NCBI GenBank assembly: GCA_030019325.1
Contig: JASEFB010000007.1
Coordinates: 1-30,603, forward strand
Origin: an archaeon
Lineage (GTDB): Archaea > Halobacteriota > Syntropharchaeia > Alkanophagales > Methanospirareceae
Direction: 5' to 3'
DNA: 30,603 bases
The position numbers and the translations under genes are program-made. Every line of letters starts with the position of its first letter. Position 1 is the first letter of the stretch. The notes beneath the pieces were generated by a model. It did not search any database and was not told the origin of the DNA. It worked only from the letters and a program-made list of their open reading frames with translations. Shown here one piece after another: positions 7,176-14,655 of the stretch.

Positions 7176-7376
7176 ATGGCTGAACTACCAATAGCACCTG
7201 TAATCAGGTTAGTTAGAAATGCAGGGGCGGAGAGAGTAAGCGATGATGCAGGTCAGGAATTGACGAGGCTGTTAGAGGAATATGCCAATAAAATAGCGAA
7301 AAAGGCGGTAAGCCTCGCTAAGCATGCCGGAAGAAAGACAGTGAAAGCGGAAGACATCATGGAAGCAGTAGAATAA
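7176..7376 (+). CDS. Archaeal histone, copy 1
   Basis: A 66-residue single histone-fold protein of the HMf/HTz type, which dimerises and wraps DNA. It starts MAELPIAP and has the RLVRNAGAERVSDDA first helix-loop, a central AxxLTRLLEEYANKIAKKAV helix and the C-terminal HAGRKTVKAEDI loop-strand that contacts DNA. An in-frame GTG at 7167 is inside the leader; ATG 7176 matches the family start. It is monocistronic: strong promoter in front, hairpin terminator behind. Copy 2 at 26014 differs at 11 of 66 residues, all conservative or on the helix surfaces, so both should be functional and may form heterodimers. Confidence 0.97.
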   Translation: MAELPIAPVIRLVRNAGAERVSDDAGQELTRLLEEYANKIAKKAVSLAKHAGRKTVKAEDIMEAVE

Positions 7377-7388
7377 AACAGGTTAGAT

Positions 7389-7432
7389 AAAGGGGAATAG
7401 AGCTTATACAAACTTTCCCTCTTTTATTTTTT
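7389..7432 (+). terminator. Histone copy 1 terminator hairpin
   Basis: AAAGGGGAA pairs imperfectly with TTTCCCTCTTT around a loop of about 16 bases, and TTTTATTTTTT follows. The same element, with a perfect 8-base stem, ends histone copy 2. Confidence 0.6.
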
Positions 7433-7531
7433 GGTCTTATCTTAATAACTGAGCAGGAATAGTAGTTGGATTCACTTTTGAGTATCATATAGGGCTAGGT
7501 TATATAATCGATAAAAGTAATTAGTAGAAGT

Positions 7532-7891
7532 ATGGGCGAAGAGGAGTTGAAAGAGCTGATTAAGAAGTTTGAGGACGTAGAGAAAGCGTTTCAAGAACTG
7601 CTCAAACCCTTTGAGGACGCGAAGCGAGTGTTTGAAGAGGAGGTTAAACCGATTGGCGAAGAGGAGAAAGTACTTAAAGAATGGGTTAAACCACCTGAGG
7701 AGACGGAGAGGGTCTTCCGAGAGCTACTTAAACCATCGAGAGAGGCAGAGAAACTGCTTGAAGAATGGCTTAAACCGATTGAAGAAGGGCGAGAGTTGAT
7801 GAGGGATGCGTTTGATAAGCTAAGAGAAGGCGAGGAATTGATCCGAGCGGCACTTAAAAAGATTAAAGAGGCGGAAAAACGGGAAAGATAG
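7532..7891 (+). CDS. Coiled-coil-like protein of seven 14-residue repeats
   Basis: After a 12-residue lead, residues 13-110 are seven consecutive 14-residue units without gaps: FEDVEKAFQELLKP, FEDAKRVFEEEVKP, IGEEEKVLKEWVKP, PEETERVFRELLKP, SREAEKLLEEWLKP, IEEGRELMRDAFDK and LREGEELIRAALKK. Hydrophobic residues recur at unit positions 1, 8 and 12 and Lys-Pro closes the first five. The Pro would kink or break the helix every two heptads, suggesting a chain of short helices rather than one long rod. The last two units lose Pro. No enzymatic motif, signal peptide or Cys is present. It starts with ATG 7532 and ends 10 bases before the UPF0282 gene, probably co-transcribed. I know no function; cytoplasmic scaffold is only a guess. 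Confidence 0.75.
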   Translation: MGEEELKELIKKFEDVEKAFQELLKPFEDAKRVFEEEVKPIGEEEKVLKEWVKPPEETERVFRELLKPSREAEKLLEEWLKPIEEGRELMRDAFDKLREGEELIRAALKKIKEAEKRER

Positions 7892-7901
7892 TAAGGCTAA
7901 G

Positions 7902-8771
7902 GTGAGGACCAAAGTGCTGAACGTAAAGCCACTGGCGTTTGATAGCTTTGGTGTAAGGTCTATGGCAACGTTCGTGGAGACCGATGACCTCGCAGTGCTC
8001 ATAGATCCTGGCGTATCGTTAGCCCCGAGTAGATACAGTTTACCGCCACATCCCATAGAGGAGCAGAGGATGAGCGAGCGATGGGCTGATATAAAGGAGC
8101 ATGCAGCTCGAAGTGATGTCCTCATCGTTACGCATTACCATTACGACCATCATGATCCCGACGAGCCCGAGCTATATGAGGGCAAGATCGTTTACGTAAA
8201 GCATCCGAAGGAGAAGATAAACAGGAGTCAAGCTGGACGAGCCGCTTATTTCCTGGATAAACTCGCGGGAATACCAGCGTCTGTGGAGATCGCAGACGGA
8301 AAGGAATTCAAGCACGGGTCCACACTCATAAAATTCTCACCATCGGTTTATCACGGCACCAATCCAAAGCTGGGCTACGTCGTCGAGGTAAGCATTGCAT
8401 GCGGCGGTGAGAAAGTGGTGTTTACAAGCGATGTAGAAGGTCCTTCGGTCGCTGAACAGGCGGAATTCATTATCCAAGAAAATCCTGACCTCGTAATAGT
8501 GGATGGGCCGATGACGTATATGCTTGGCTTCAGGTATTCGATGAAGAGTTTAGCCCTGTCTATAGAGAATATGAACCGGATAATAAAGGAGACCTCGGTT
8601 AACAGCATTATAGTCGAGCACCATTTCATGCGTGACCTGAAATATAAGGAGCGGATAGCAGAAGTGTATGACTGTGCCGCGGAGCGAGATGTAAAGGTGA
8701 TAACTGCTGCCGAATACCTTGGACGCAGTATCGAGATGCTGGAGGCGAGAAGAAGAGAGCTCTATCAATAA
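7902..8771 (+). CDS. UPF0282-family metallo-beta-lactamase-fold hydrolase
   Basis: A 289-residue cytoplasmic protein with the metallo-beta-lactamase metal motif THYHYDHHDP (about residues 77-86), a second His in SVYHGTNPK, Asp in FTSDVEGPS, and His in VEHHFMRD. Together these make a two-metal site. The overall sequence (early LAFDSFGVRSMATFVE and late TAAEYLG) fits the archaeal UPF0282 family, whose substrate is unknown. Start is GTG 7902, following an AAGGCTAAG that may act as ribosome site. It lies 10 bases after the 14-residue-repeat gene, so the two probably share a transcript. The stop codon is part of the first GC-rich hairpin of the repeat array that follows. Confidence 0.9.
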   Translation: MRTKVLNVKPLAFDSFGVRSMATFVETDDLAVLIDPGVSLAPSRYSLPPHPIEEQRMSERWADIKEHAARSDVLIVTHYHYDHHDPDEPELYEGKIVYVKHPKEKINRSQAGRAAYFLDKLAGIPASVEIADGKEFKHGSTLIKFSPSVYHGTNPKLGYVVEVSIACGGEKVVFTSDVEGPSVAEQAEFIIQENPDLVIVDGPMTYMLGFRYSMKSLALSIENMNRIIKETSVNSIIVEHHFMRDLKYKERIAEVYDCAAERDVKVITAAEYLGRSIEMLEARRRELYQ

Positions 8772-8896
8772 GGGGCCAAGCCCTCCTTATCAACCCAGTA
8801 AGGGGCCGAGCCCCCCTTACCAACCCTCCTAACCAAACATTGTAAGGATTTTCACAATAAGGGGGCAGACCCTTTAAACAACCCTTCCAACCAAAT
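8768..8896. repeat. Array of three degenerate GC-rich hairpin repeats
   Basis: Three units, at about 8768-8795, 8797-8840 and 8855-8896, each have a hairpin core like AAGGGG-CCGAG-CCCCCTT followed by an ACCAACCC-type tail. Units 2 and 3 also share an AACCAAA end. The first unit includes the stop codon of the UPF0282 gene. The array fills the spacer before the AlkP-superfamily gene. It may terminate transcription or be a REP-like dispersed element; similar GC hairpins lie inside the cupin gene. Confidence 0.6.
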
Positions 8897-8935
8897 CAAA
8901 AAAATTTTATTATCGATACTCGACGAATATTGTTT

Positions 8936-9697
8936 ATGCAGTATATTTCGCTCTTACAAATAGCTCCTACGTTAGCAGAGTTTTTCGGCATCACTCTGAT
9001 CACTCGAGCCAGCCCAGTCGAGCGGATACTCGAATTCGCATATTCGCGCAATCCTGTCCCTCCTGTTGTGGTATTGGTGGTAGTAGACAGCCTCGATTCT
9101 CAGTTTTATTCCACGTGCGTAACCGAATTAGAGGCTCTTCATAAGTTCGTTGAACAAGATGGGCTCTTGTTTGAGTGCGAGACGGTAAGCAGTCATACAA
9201 CACCCGCGATTGCTTCTATTCTCACCGGGTTACTGCCTGAATCGCACCGGATTATCACGAGTGAAGATGTGGGCAAATCGAAAATAAACTCCATTTTGGA
9301 GATGCTTGCTGATAAAGGCACTCCAACAGCCGCGGTAATGGAGACGATGGGTACAAAACCTCTTTTAGGAAGAATAAGCTATGTATTCGCAGTTGATGAC
9401 CGAGAGGACATAATTGAATATGACGAGTTGATAAAAACACATACCATTTCCGTATTGCAAAAGCCTGAGGTGAGATTAGTGTTTGCTCATCTTCGTGCAA
9501 TCGACCGGTTTTCACATAGAGGCTGGGATTTACGTGTGGCTGCGAAGGTGACCAACGAAAATATGAGAGCAATCGCAGAGGCGGTGAGCGAACGGAACGG
9601 CATGCTGCTTATTTGTGGTGACCATGAAATGCATTTGAAGAATAGGAGGCAAGTGAAAGCACCTGCAACCGTGCCGTTGATTGTTTGTTGCCCTTAG
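8936..9697 (+). CDS. Alkaline phosphatase-superfamily phosphodiesterase/phosphatase
   Basis: A 253-residue soluble protein with AlkP-superfamily metal-site motifs: VVVDSLD (metal Asp at about 51), SSHTTPAIASILTGLLPESH with the likely Thr nucleophile, HLRAIDRFSHRG (Asp and His ligands) and LICGDHEMH (Asp-His ligands). It is close to the type I phosphodiesterase/sulfatase-like branch; substrate unknown. It is short for the superfamily. The N-terminus (residues 4-19, ISLLQIAPTLAEFFG) resembles the DIAPTLAELLG motif normally near the C-terminus of these enzymes. Start: ATG 8936 preferred over TTG 8930; no strong ribosome site. A nine-base gap separates it from the cupin gene, so co-transcription is likely. 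Confidence 0.8.
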   Translation: MQYISLLQIAPTLAEFFGITLITRASPVERILEFAYSRNPVPPVVVLVVVDSLDSQFYSTCVTELEALHKFVEQDGLLFECETVSSHTTPAIASILTGLLPESHRIITSEDVGKSKINSILEMLADKGTPTAAVMETMGTKPLLGRISYVFAVDDREDIIEYDELIKTHTISVLQKPEVRLVFAHLRAIDRFSHRGWDLRVAAKVTNENMRAIAEAVSERNGMLLICGDHEMHLKNRRQVKAPATVPLIVCCP

Positions 9698-9706
9698 GAT
9701 AAACAG

Positions 9707-10171
9707 ATGAGCAAGGAACACCAGTTTGAGAAGTTAAGGAACAGGATAAAGATGAACAGAATAGGGGAAGCCTGTATGGTTAAAGCAAATGATGTGAAAG
9801 GGATATGCCCACCAAACTACGAGAAGACAGACTCAAGACCTTTGATAAGTCCAAGGATAATGGATGTCAAGTGTGGGGCTCCGCCCCACGACCCCGCAAG
9901 CCCTGTAAGGGCTTACTTCGTTATGGTCTATAATGAGGTGGAAGAAGGGGGAGGGGTAACAATGCATGAACATGAAGCAGAGCATGGGTATTTTATCATA
10001 GCGGGAAAAATGCTTCTCCGTATAGGAAAAGAAGAGAACGAATTGGGAGCCGGAACAGCTCTCTATATCCCTTCAGGCGTTCCCCACAGTTTTAAAGCGG
10101 TAGGGAGAGATAAACTTCGATTGATTATGATTTATTCGCCTCCTTATAAGAACAAAGGGGTACCTAAATGA
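9707..10171 (+). CDS. Cupin-domain protein
   Basis: A 154-residue protein with one cupin beta-barrel. Motif 1 is VTMHEHEAEHGYFIIAG (about residues 85-101), giving the metal ligands His-His-Glu, and motif 2 is LYIPSGVPHSFKA with the fourth His. Such proteins bind a divalent metal and may be isomerases, dioxygenases or small-molecule sensors; no substrate can be assigned. The N-terminal 55 residues (with one Cys in CPPNYEK) are outside the barrel. Between the two parts, codons 56-70 are made of two perfect GC-rich hairpins in the DNA, suggesting an inserted element translated in frame. It follows the AlkP-like gene by nine bases. Confidence 0.85.
   Translation: MSKEHQFEKLRNRIKMNRIGEACMVKANDVKGICPPNYEKTDSRPLISPRIMDVKCGAPPHDPASPVRAYFVMVYNEVEEGGGVTMHEHEAEHGYFIIAGKMLLRIGKEENELGAGTALYIPSGVPHSFKAVGRDKLRLIMIYSPPYKNKGVPK
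9873..9914. repeat. Two adjacent perfect palindromes inside the cupin gene
   Basis: GTGGGGC-tcc-GCCCCAC (9873-9889) and AAGCCCT-gta-AGGGCTT (9898-9914) are both 7-base perfect stems with 3-base loops, nine bases apart, within codons for CGAPPHDPASPVRAYF. Base composition is much higher in GC than the surrounding gene. Confidence 0.75.
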
Positions 10172-10206
10172 CACTGAATTCATTCTAAGAAAAAGATATA
10201 CTTAAA

Positions 10207-11133
10207 ATGCACAACCGAAATCAAAATACAAAAGTCGTAAAAATCGGCGTCGTTCTCACTGATCCTGAGGACTGGACGGCACGTGCATTTATAAACAACA
10301 TCGACAAAAGAGGAGCCAAGCCCGTGCCACTTAACCTCTCTGCATTAAGCGCTTCTCTCTCCACCGCTGATTTCTCTATCTTCAACGCCGATTTCAAAGG
10401 CTTGGAACTCGACGCGATCCTTGTCAGAGACGTTGGCATCAGCTTCTCGCTGGAAACCATTTCCTTTAAGTTCGACCTGCTTCGACAATTTGAAACCCTT
10501 AGTATCCCGGTGATGAACACTCCAGCAGCAATCCAGAACGCAGCAAACAAATTCTTTTCATTCTACCTCTTCAAACGCGCGCACCTCCCTATTCCACGCA
10601 CGATGATTACATCTGAGTTAGATGTTGCAGTACAAACAATCGAGAAATTTGGAAGTGCCGTGACAAAACCCATTTTTGGCAGTCAAGGTAACGGAATACT
10701 CAAACTTGAACGCGCTCAGCCCGATTTGAAGCTGAAACTCACCGAGTTACTGAACGAACGGGGTGTGCTGTATTTACAGGAGTTTGTGCCTAACCCTGGA
10801 CGCGACATACGGGTTTTTGTGGTGGGTGAAGAAGCATTGGGTGCGATTTACCGTGTCTCACTCAGCGGCTCATTCGTGAGCAATTTGAGTCAGGGTGGAA
10901 CACCGGTTAAGTGTGAGCTCACCGAAGAGATGGAAGAGCTTGCGATACGTGCTACAAAAGCAGTAAACGCTGATTTCGCCGGCGTTGACTTGATCGAAGG
11001 CGAAGAAGGATTATTTGTGCTCGAGGTTAACGGAACACCGTCTGGGAAGGGGATAAACCGCGCGTGCGGTATTGATGTGACCAAAAGGATTGTTGGTCTT
11101 CTGTTTGAGCGGGTTGGTGCGGCGAGGCTTTAG
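10207..11133 (+). CDS. RimK-family ATP-grasp alpha-L-glutamate ligase (possibly MptN)
   Basis: A 308-residue ATP-grasp enzyme. The N-terminal Rossmann-like part has KIGVVLTDPEDWTARAF and MNTPAAIQNAANKFFS. The ATP-binding part has TKPIFGSQGNGI (glycine-rich loop), LYLQEFVPNPGRDIRVFVVG, GAIYRV, LSQGG, and the metal site DFAGVDLIEG...FVLEVNGTPS. RimK relatives add glutamate to proteins or cofactors. In methanogen-type archaea the relatives MptN and CofF glutamylate tetrahydromethanopterin and F420; MptN is plausible here but cannot be fixed from sequence alone. ATG 10207 is the only standard start before the first strand; gatatacttaaa directly precedes it. Downstream is a 144-base spacer. Confidence 0.85.
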   Translation: MHNRNQNTKVVKIGVVLTDPEDWTARAFINNIDKRGAKPVPLNLSALSASLSTADFSIFNADFKGLELDAILVRDVGISFSLETISFKFDLLRQFETLSIPVMNTPAAIQNAANKFFSFYLFKRAHLPIPRTMITSELDVAVQTIEKFGSAVTKPIFGSQGNGILKLERAQPDLKLKLTELLNERGVLYLQEFVPNPGRDIRVFVVGEEALGAIYRVSLSGSFVSNLSQGGTPVKCELTEEMEELAIRATKAVNADFAGVDLIEGEEGLFVLEVNGTPSGKGINRACGIDVTKRIVGLLFERVGAARL

Positions 11134-11277
11134 AGACAGGGAAATAAGAAGAAAAAGCCTCTATCATATCCTTTCTCTAGCCAAATATTTTGAGTGTTTT
11201 AATATTATTGTATTCCGTGGCGGAGGCAAGCCGTTAGAGCTGGGGGTATTAGCGTATTCGCAAATTTTTTATCAATT

Positions 11278-11964
11278 GTGAAGGCATCTGAAGAACCTGT
11301 AACTCTTTACCCTGAGGCTAATGCATACGTCAATTCTTTTTCTCCCGACAAGAACTACGGAAAATATTATGATTTACAGGTGGAAGGAAATAAATATAAC
11401 AAAACTATATTCATCAAGTTCAATCTTATGCAAATCCCTGCAGACGCCAGTATCGTCTCTGCACAACTGATGTTATACGGATATTCCTCTAATAGTGGTA
11501 TTGTTAGTGTCTATTATGTTTCCGATGATTCTTGGACAGAGAACGGAATAACGTACAATAATAGACCTTCGAGTTCTATCTACCTTACGGACAAAGAGAA
11601 TGTTTCATCAAAATCGTGGTGCTCATGGAACATAAAAGAAGATGTCATCACGGCTTTAAGTGATAACAAGTTGCTGACAGAGGTAATGAGGTATGAAAAT
11701 GCAGAGGATCATGAAGGTGCAAGGTTTTTCCCAAGAGATTGTTATAATGAAGATCTCAGGCCGAAGCTGGTGATTACCTATACCCTCCCTGCTTCACATA
11801 TCATAACTCCGTCTGCCCCACTTACGCCTACCACACCACCAACAGAAACAAAGGAAGAAGTCTCGTGGTGGTCAATAATCCAAACGGTTGCAGTAATAGT
11901 GGGAGTAATTTTGACATATTTTATATATAGGCTGACCAAACAGAGCAGAAGAAAAATCAGGTAG
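11278..11964 (+). CDS. DNRLRE-domain surface protein with C-terminal membrane anchor
   Basis: Residues 6-170 form a DNRLRE-type beta domain (related to carbohydrate-binding modules): TLYPEANAYVNSFSPDKNYG, then a FIKFNL strand, SAQLMLYGY, SDDSWTENGITYNNRPSS and a final RPKLVITYT. A Thr/Pro-rich linker (about 171-193), one membrane helix (about 198-218) and a basic tail (RRKIR) follow, the order expected for a wall-anchored archaeal protein. No signal peptide is present: translation from GTG 11278, which lacks a ribosome site, begins just before the domain. The frame is open upstream to a TAA at 11200-11202 with a hydrophobic FANFLSIVKAS stretch but no ATG/GTG/TTG. The 5' end is therefore either wrong through a frameshift or decayed. 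Confidence 0.75.
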   Translation: MKASEEPVTLYPEANAYVNSFSPDKNYGKYYDLQVEGNKYNKTIFIKFNLMQIPADASIVSAQLMLYGYSSNSGIVSVYYVSDDSWTENGITYNNRPSSSIYLTDKENVSSKSWCSWNIKEDVITALSDNKLLTEVMRYENAEDHEGARFFPRDCYNEDLRPKLVITYTLPASHIITPSAPLTPTTPPTETKEEVSWWSIIQTVAVIVGVILTYFIYRLTKQSRRKIR

Positions 11965-11970
11965 CGAAAC

Positions 11971-12498
11971 ATGGAAGAGCCAAAAACGTACGAAAATTTC
12001 CCCGCATGGATACCCATTGTAGCCAATCTCGTTACCCTATCGATCTACGCCATCGGAGCCTATATCCTGGCTGGTTTTGGAATCCTCTTCGCTATCCTCT
12101 ACCTGCTCTATTGCCTCTGGATTGAAATTGGGATACTTCGAAGAAGCTGTGTGGACTGTTATTATTATGGTAAAGTGTGCGGGTTGGGTAAGGGCAAGCT
12201 CTGTTCGGTGTTCTTCAAAAAGGGCGACCCACAAAAATTCGTTGAGAAGGAAATCCCATGGGCTCAATTACTGCCCGATTTTATGGTCTTTATCATTCCC
12301 CTCGCCGGCGGCATTATACTCTTAGTAAGAGCTTTTACGTGGCTTCTCGTCGCACTGCTGGCAATTATACTCATCCTCTCCTTTGGTGGCAATGCGGTTA
12401 TAAGAGGCTCATTCGCCTGTAAATATTGCAAACAACGAGAGATCGGGTGCCCCGCAGAGCAGTTATTTGGGAGTAAGGAGAAGACGCGAAACAAATAA
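11971..12498 (+). CDS. Cys-rich four-helix membrane protein
   Basis: A 175-residue membrane protein with about four helices (13-33, 35-55, 101-119, 121-141). Two Cys-rich segments face the same side: SCVDCYYYGKVCGLGKGKLC after helix 2 and CKYCKQREIGCPAEQLF at the C-terminus. The eight or so Cys could bind a metal or an iron-sulfur cluster, or form disulfides. I recall similar uncharacterised proteins in methanogens but no function. It starts seven bases after the DNRLRE gene's stop, so they are probably co-transcribed and both concern the cell envelope. A small hairpin terminator lies downstream. Confidence 0.75.
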   Translation: MEEPKTYENFPAWIPIVANLVTLSIYAIGAYILAGFGILFAILYLLYCLWIEIGILRRSCVDCYYYGKVCGLGKGKLCSVFFKKGDPQKFVEKEIPWAQLLPDFMVFIIPLAGGIILLVRAFTWLLVALLAIILILSFGGNAVIRGSFACKYCKQREIGCPAEQLFGSKEKTRNK

Positions 12499-12618
12499 TA
12501 TTATAACAAAAGTTTTCACAAAGAGGCTTATCATCCCCCTTCAGGTGAGCATAATGGAGAAGTGGCCGCCGTGAATGAAGGAAAAAGATGAGGAGGTAAA
12601 CAGTAAGATATAGTTAAT

Positions 12619-12639
12619 GGACTTTAACAGTCCTTTTTT
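12619..12639 (+). terminator. Hairpin plus T-run between membrane-protein gene and glycogen operon
   Basis: GGACT-ttaac-AGTCC forms a perfect 5-base stem followed by six T. It probably separates transcripts from 11971 from the strong promoter at 12691. The remainder of 12499-12742 contains no gene. Confidence 0.5.
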
Positions 12640-12690
12640 ATTTAAAATTTATAAACTTTACTTATAATAACTAAAATTACTCAAAATGGG

Positions 12691-12733
12691 GAAAAGCTTA
12701 TATATTGACAAAAACATTTGATATCTGGAGGGG
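12691..12733 (+). promoter_or_regulatory. Promoter and ribosome site of the glycogen-type operon
   Basis: GAAAAGCTTATATATTG (12691-12707) matches the BRE/TATA sequence of both histone genes. GGAGGGG at 12727-12733 precedes ATG 12743 by nine bases. No other comparable promoter is visible before the end of the operon at 18077. Confidence 0.75.
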
Positions 12734-12742
12734 AAAAAAGGG

Positions 12743-13246
12743 ATGGATAGGTTTGAGGAAGAGCATATTGGAGCTGGTAACCGCACAGAGTATATCCATC
12801 CGGAAGCGGAAGCGTTGATTTTAGTGTCGACCTATGAAGCCCCGGTAAGATCAAAGCGTTTGATAGAGAAGGTGCAAGCACTGGAAGATCTGTCAGAGCC
12901 TACGATTTACAACATCTTGAGAAACTTGGATGAGCGGGGTTTGATTCGGAGGGTTGAAAAAAGTCGAAGAAATGTTCAATATGAACTTACAGAAAAGGGG
13001 CGTAAGATGGTGGAAGAGGAACAATTAAAAGCGAGAGAAACCTTGTTGGCTGCGGTGAGAAACAGTCCGGACCCGGAAGAGATTGTTTTTGATTTGATTT
13101 TAGATGATGTTTTGAAGAACTTGCCTGAGGAGTGGCGGGCTCCAGAGAAGAAAAAAAAGTTGAGAACGATATTGGAAGAAGAAATTGAAACGGCGAAGAA
13201 AAGGCTTATACGTATGAGTACTATCCTATGGGAGGAAAAGAAATGA
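12743..13246 (+). CDS. Winged-helix transcriptional regulator
   Basis: A 167-residue cytoplasmic DNA-binding protein with a PadR/MarR-like winged helix at about residues 20-100: EAEALILVSTYEAPVRSKRL, then recognition helix SEPTIYNILRNLDERGLIRR and wing KSRRNVQYELTEKGRKMVEE. A helical C-terminal part (about 105-167) is probably the dimerisation region. It is the first gene of the operon, behind the strong promoter, and its stop overlaps the nucleotidyltransferase start (ATGA at 13243-13246). Autoregulation or control of the polysaccharide genes is inferred from position; the ligand is unknown. Confidence 0.85.
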   Translation: MDRFEEEHIGAGNRTEYIHPEAEALILVSTYEAPVRSKRLIEKVQALEDLSEPTIYNILRNLDERGLIRRVEKSRRNVQYELTEKGRKMVEEEQLKARETLLAAVRNSPDPEEIVFDLILDDVLKNLPEEWRAPEKKKKLRTILEEEIETAKKRLIRMSTILWEEKK

Positions 13247-14655
13247 AAGCAGTAATTTTAGCTGGGGGGTTTGGAACAAGGCTTCGTCCCCTGACCTTCA
13301 CGAAGCCAAAGCCGATGATCCCATTAGTAAATAAACCCGTGATAGAGCACGTGGTTGACTATCTGGTCTCGTATGGATTGAACGATATCGTAATAACTAC
13401 AACGTTCCTTCGAGAGATGATCGTGGAGCATTTCAGGAAGAGAGGAGATGTGCGCCTTTCATATCCACCTGAGCCATACCCGCTTGGAACTGCAGGCTCG
13501 GTGAAAAATGCGGGATTAGATAAAGAAGATGAACCGTTCGTGGTGATACAGGGTGATAATATCACCGATATGAACCCGCGTGGGTTAATAGATTTTCACT
13601 GTGAAGCCGGTGGGTTGGTAACAATCGCTCTAATGCATGTCGAAGATCCGTGGAACTATGGTATTGCACAGCTCGAAGGTAATGGCTGCATTGAGAGATT
13701 CCACGAGAAACCTGATAAGGGGGAGTGTTTCAGCAATCTGGCGAGCACCGGAATATACGTGATAGACCCGAAGGCGATGGAATTTGTGCCTGAAAGAATA
13801 CCTTTCGACTTTGCAAAGGACCTCTTTCATCTGCTTTATATGAAGAAGAAAGGCTTGATGTTCGGATATGAACTCGGTGCAGACAATTTCTGGGCGGATG
13901 TAGGCCAGCCTGAAGGGTATCTGAAAGCGATGGCATGGATGATGAAAAAGGCGAAGAGAGGTGTGGTTATGGGAGACAATGGGGAGATTAATGGCTCTAG
14001 AATAACAGGACCTACGGTGATAGGTGATGGTGTAGTTGTGGAAGAGAATTGTTCTATAGGTCCTAACACGGTTTTATTTGACGATGTCTATATTGGAAAA
14101 AACTCAAACCTTGAGCAGTGTTTCATTGGCGAAGGCACAATAACAGGAGAAAATGCCTGCATAAAGAGTGCAATCATTGGCGCTCACTGCGAACTTGGAA
14201 AAGACGTTGAGGTTCTTAACGGCAAGATATGGCCCTATATCACTATACCACACAGCACAACCGTGGACACTACCATAAAAAGATTCGTCAGATTCAATGG
14301 AGACGAAAAGTATGAGGGAAACGGTGAGATTGAAGATTTATTACGTATCGTTTCGGATGAAGAAGCGTTTTACTTTAACATGCGCAAAGGAGGGAAAATC
14401 GTTCATACCGGTTCTGTCGCTCATAATCTGAAAGAGTTCGTAGAGATATTTGATAAAATAGACCTGAAAGCGATAGAGTATCATCTCTGGGAGGGCTGCA
14501 ACGATTTCGCCGCGTGGATAAAAGATGTGTTCAGGGATCAGGAACTTGCAAACGAAGTTGCAGACTCGCACTGGTGGGATCTGAGAAAAAAATTGATTAG
14601 CAAGGTACTGACGCGCATAAGTGATTTGAAATTGCGAGTGAGCGTAGATGCATAA
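13243..14655 (+). CDS. Sugar-phosphate nucleotidyltransferase fused to LbH repeats and a DUF5752-like domain
   Basis: Makes an NDP-sugar from a sugar-1-phosphate and NTP, probably the glucosyl donor for the downstream synthases. Residues 1-235 are the nucleotidyltransferase: KAVILAGGFGTRLRPLT (nucleotide loop and catalytic Arg), KPKPMIPLVNKP, GDNITDM (metal Asp), FHEKPDKGE and WADVGQPEGY. Residues 245-345 are left-handed beta-helix hexapeptides. Residues about 370-465 (EEAFYFNMRKGGKIVHTG, EIFDKIDLKAIEYHLWEG, FAAWIKDVFRDQELANEV) fit DUF5752, a domain seen with glycogen/starch genes. The fusion is unusual for ordinary pyrophosphorylases. The sugar and base are not determinable. Start ATG 13243, with GGAGG overlapping the end of the regulator gene, is preferred over ATG 13228. 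Confidence 0.9.
   Translation: MKAVILAGGFGTRLRPLTFTKPKPMIPLVNKPVIEHVVDYLVSYGLNDIVITTTFLREMIVEHFRKRGDVRLSYPPEPYPLGTAGSVKNAGLDKEDEPFVVIQGDNITDMNPRGLIDFHCEAGGLVTIALMHVEDPWNYGIAQLEGNGCIERFHEKPDKGECFSNLASTGIYVIDPKAMEFVPERIPFDFAKDLFHLLYMKKKGLMFGYELGADNFWADVGQPEGYLKAMAWMMKKAKRGVVMGDNGEINGSRITGPTVIGDGVVVEENCSIGPNTVLFDDVYIGKNSNLEQCFIGEGTITGENACIKSAIIGAHCELGKDVEVLNGKIWPYITIPHSTTVDTTIKRFVRFNGDEKYEGNGEIEDLLRIVSDEEAFYFNMRKGGKIVHTGSVAHNLKEFVEIFDKIDLKAIEYHLWEGCNDFAAWIKDVFRDQELANEVADSHWWDLRKKLISKVLTRISDLKLRVSVDA

Noticed and set aside
7000..7197. 65-residue minus-strand frame over the histone promoter
   Set aside because: It covers the duplicated BRE/TATA and the start of the histone gene; composition is not protein-like.
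11090..11281. 63-residue plus-strand frame across the end of the ATP-grasp gene
   Set aside because: It overlaps the C-terminus of a well-supported gene in another frame and has no recognisable domain or ribosome site.
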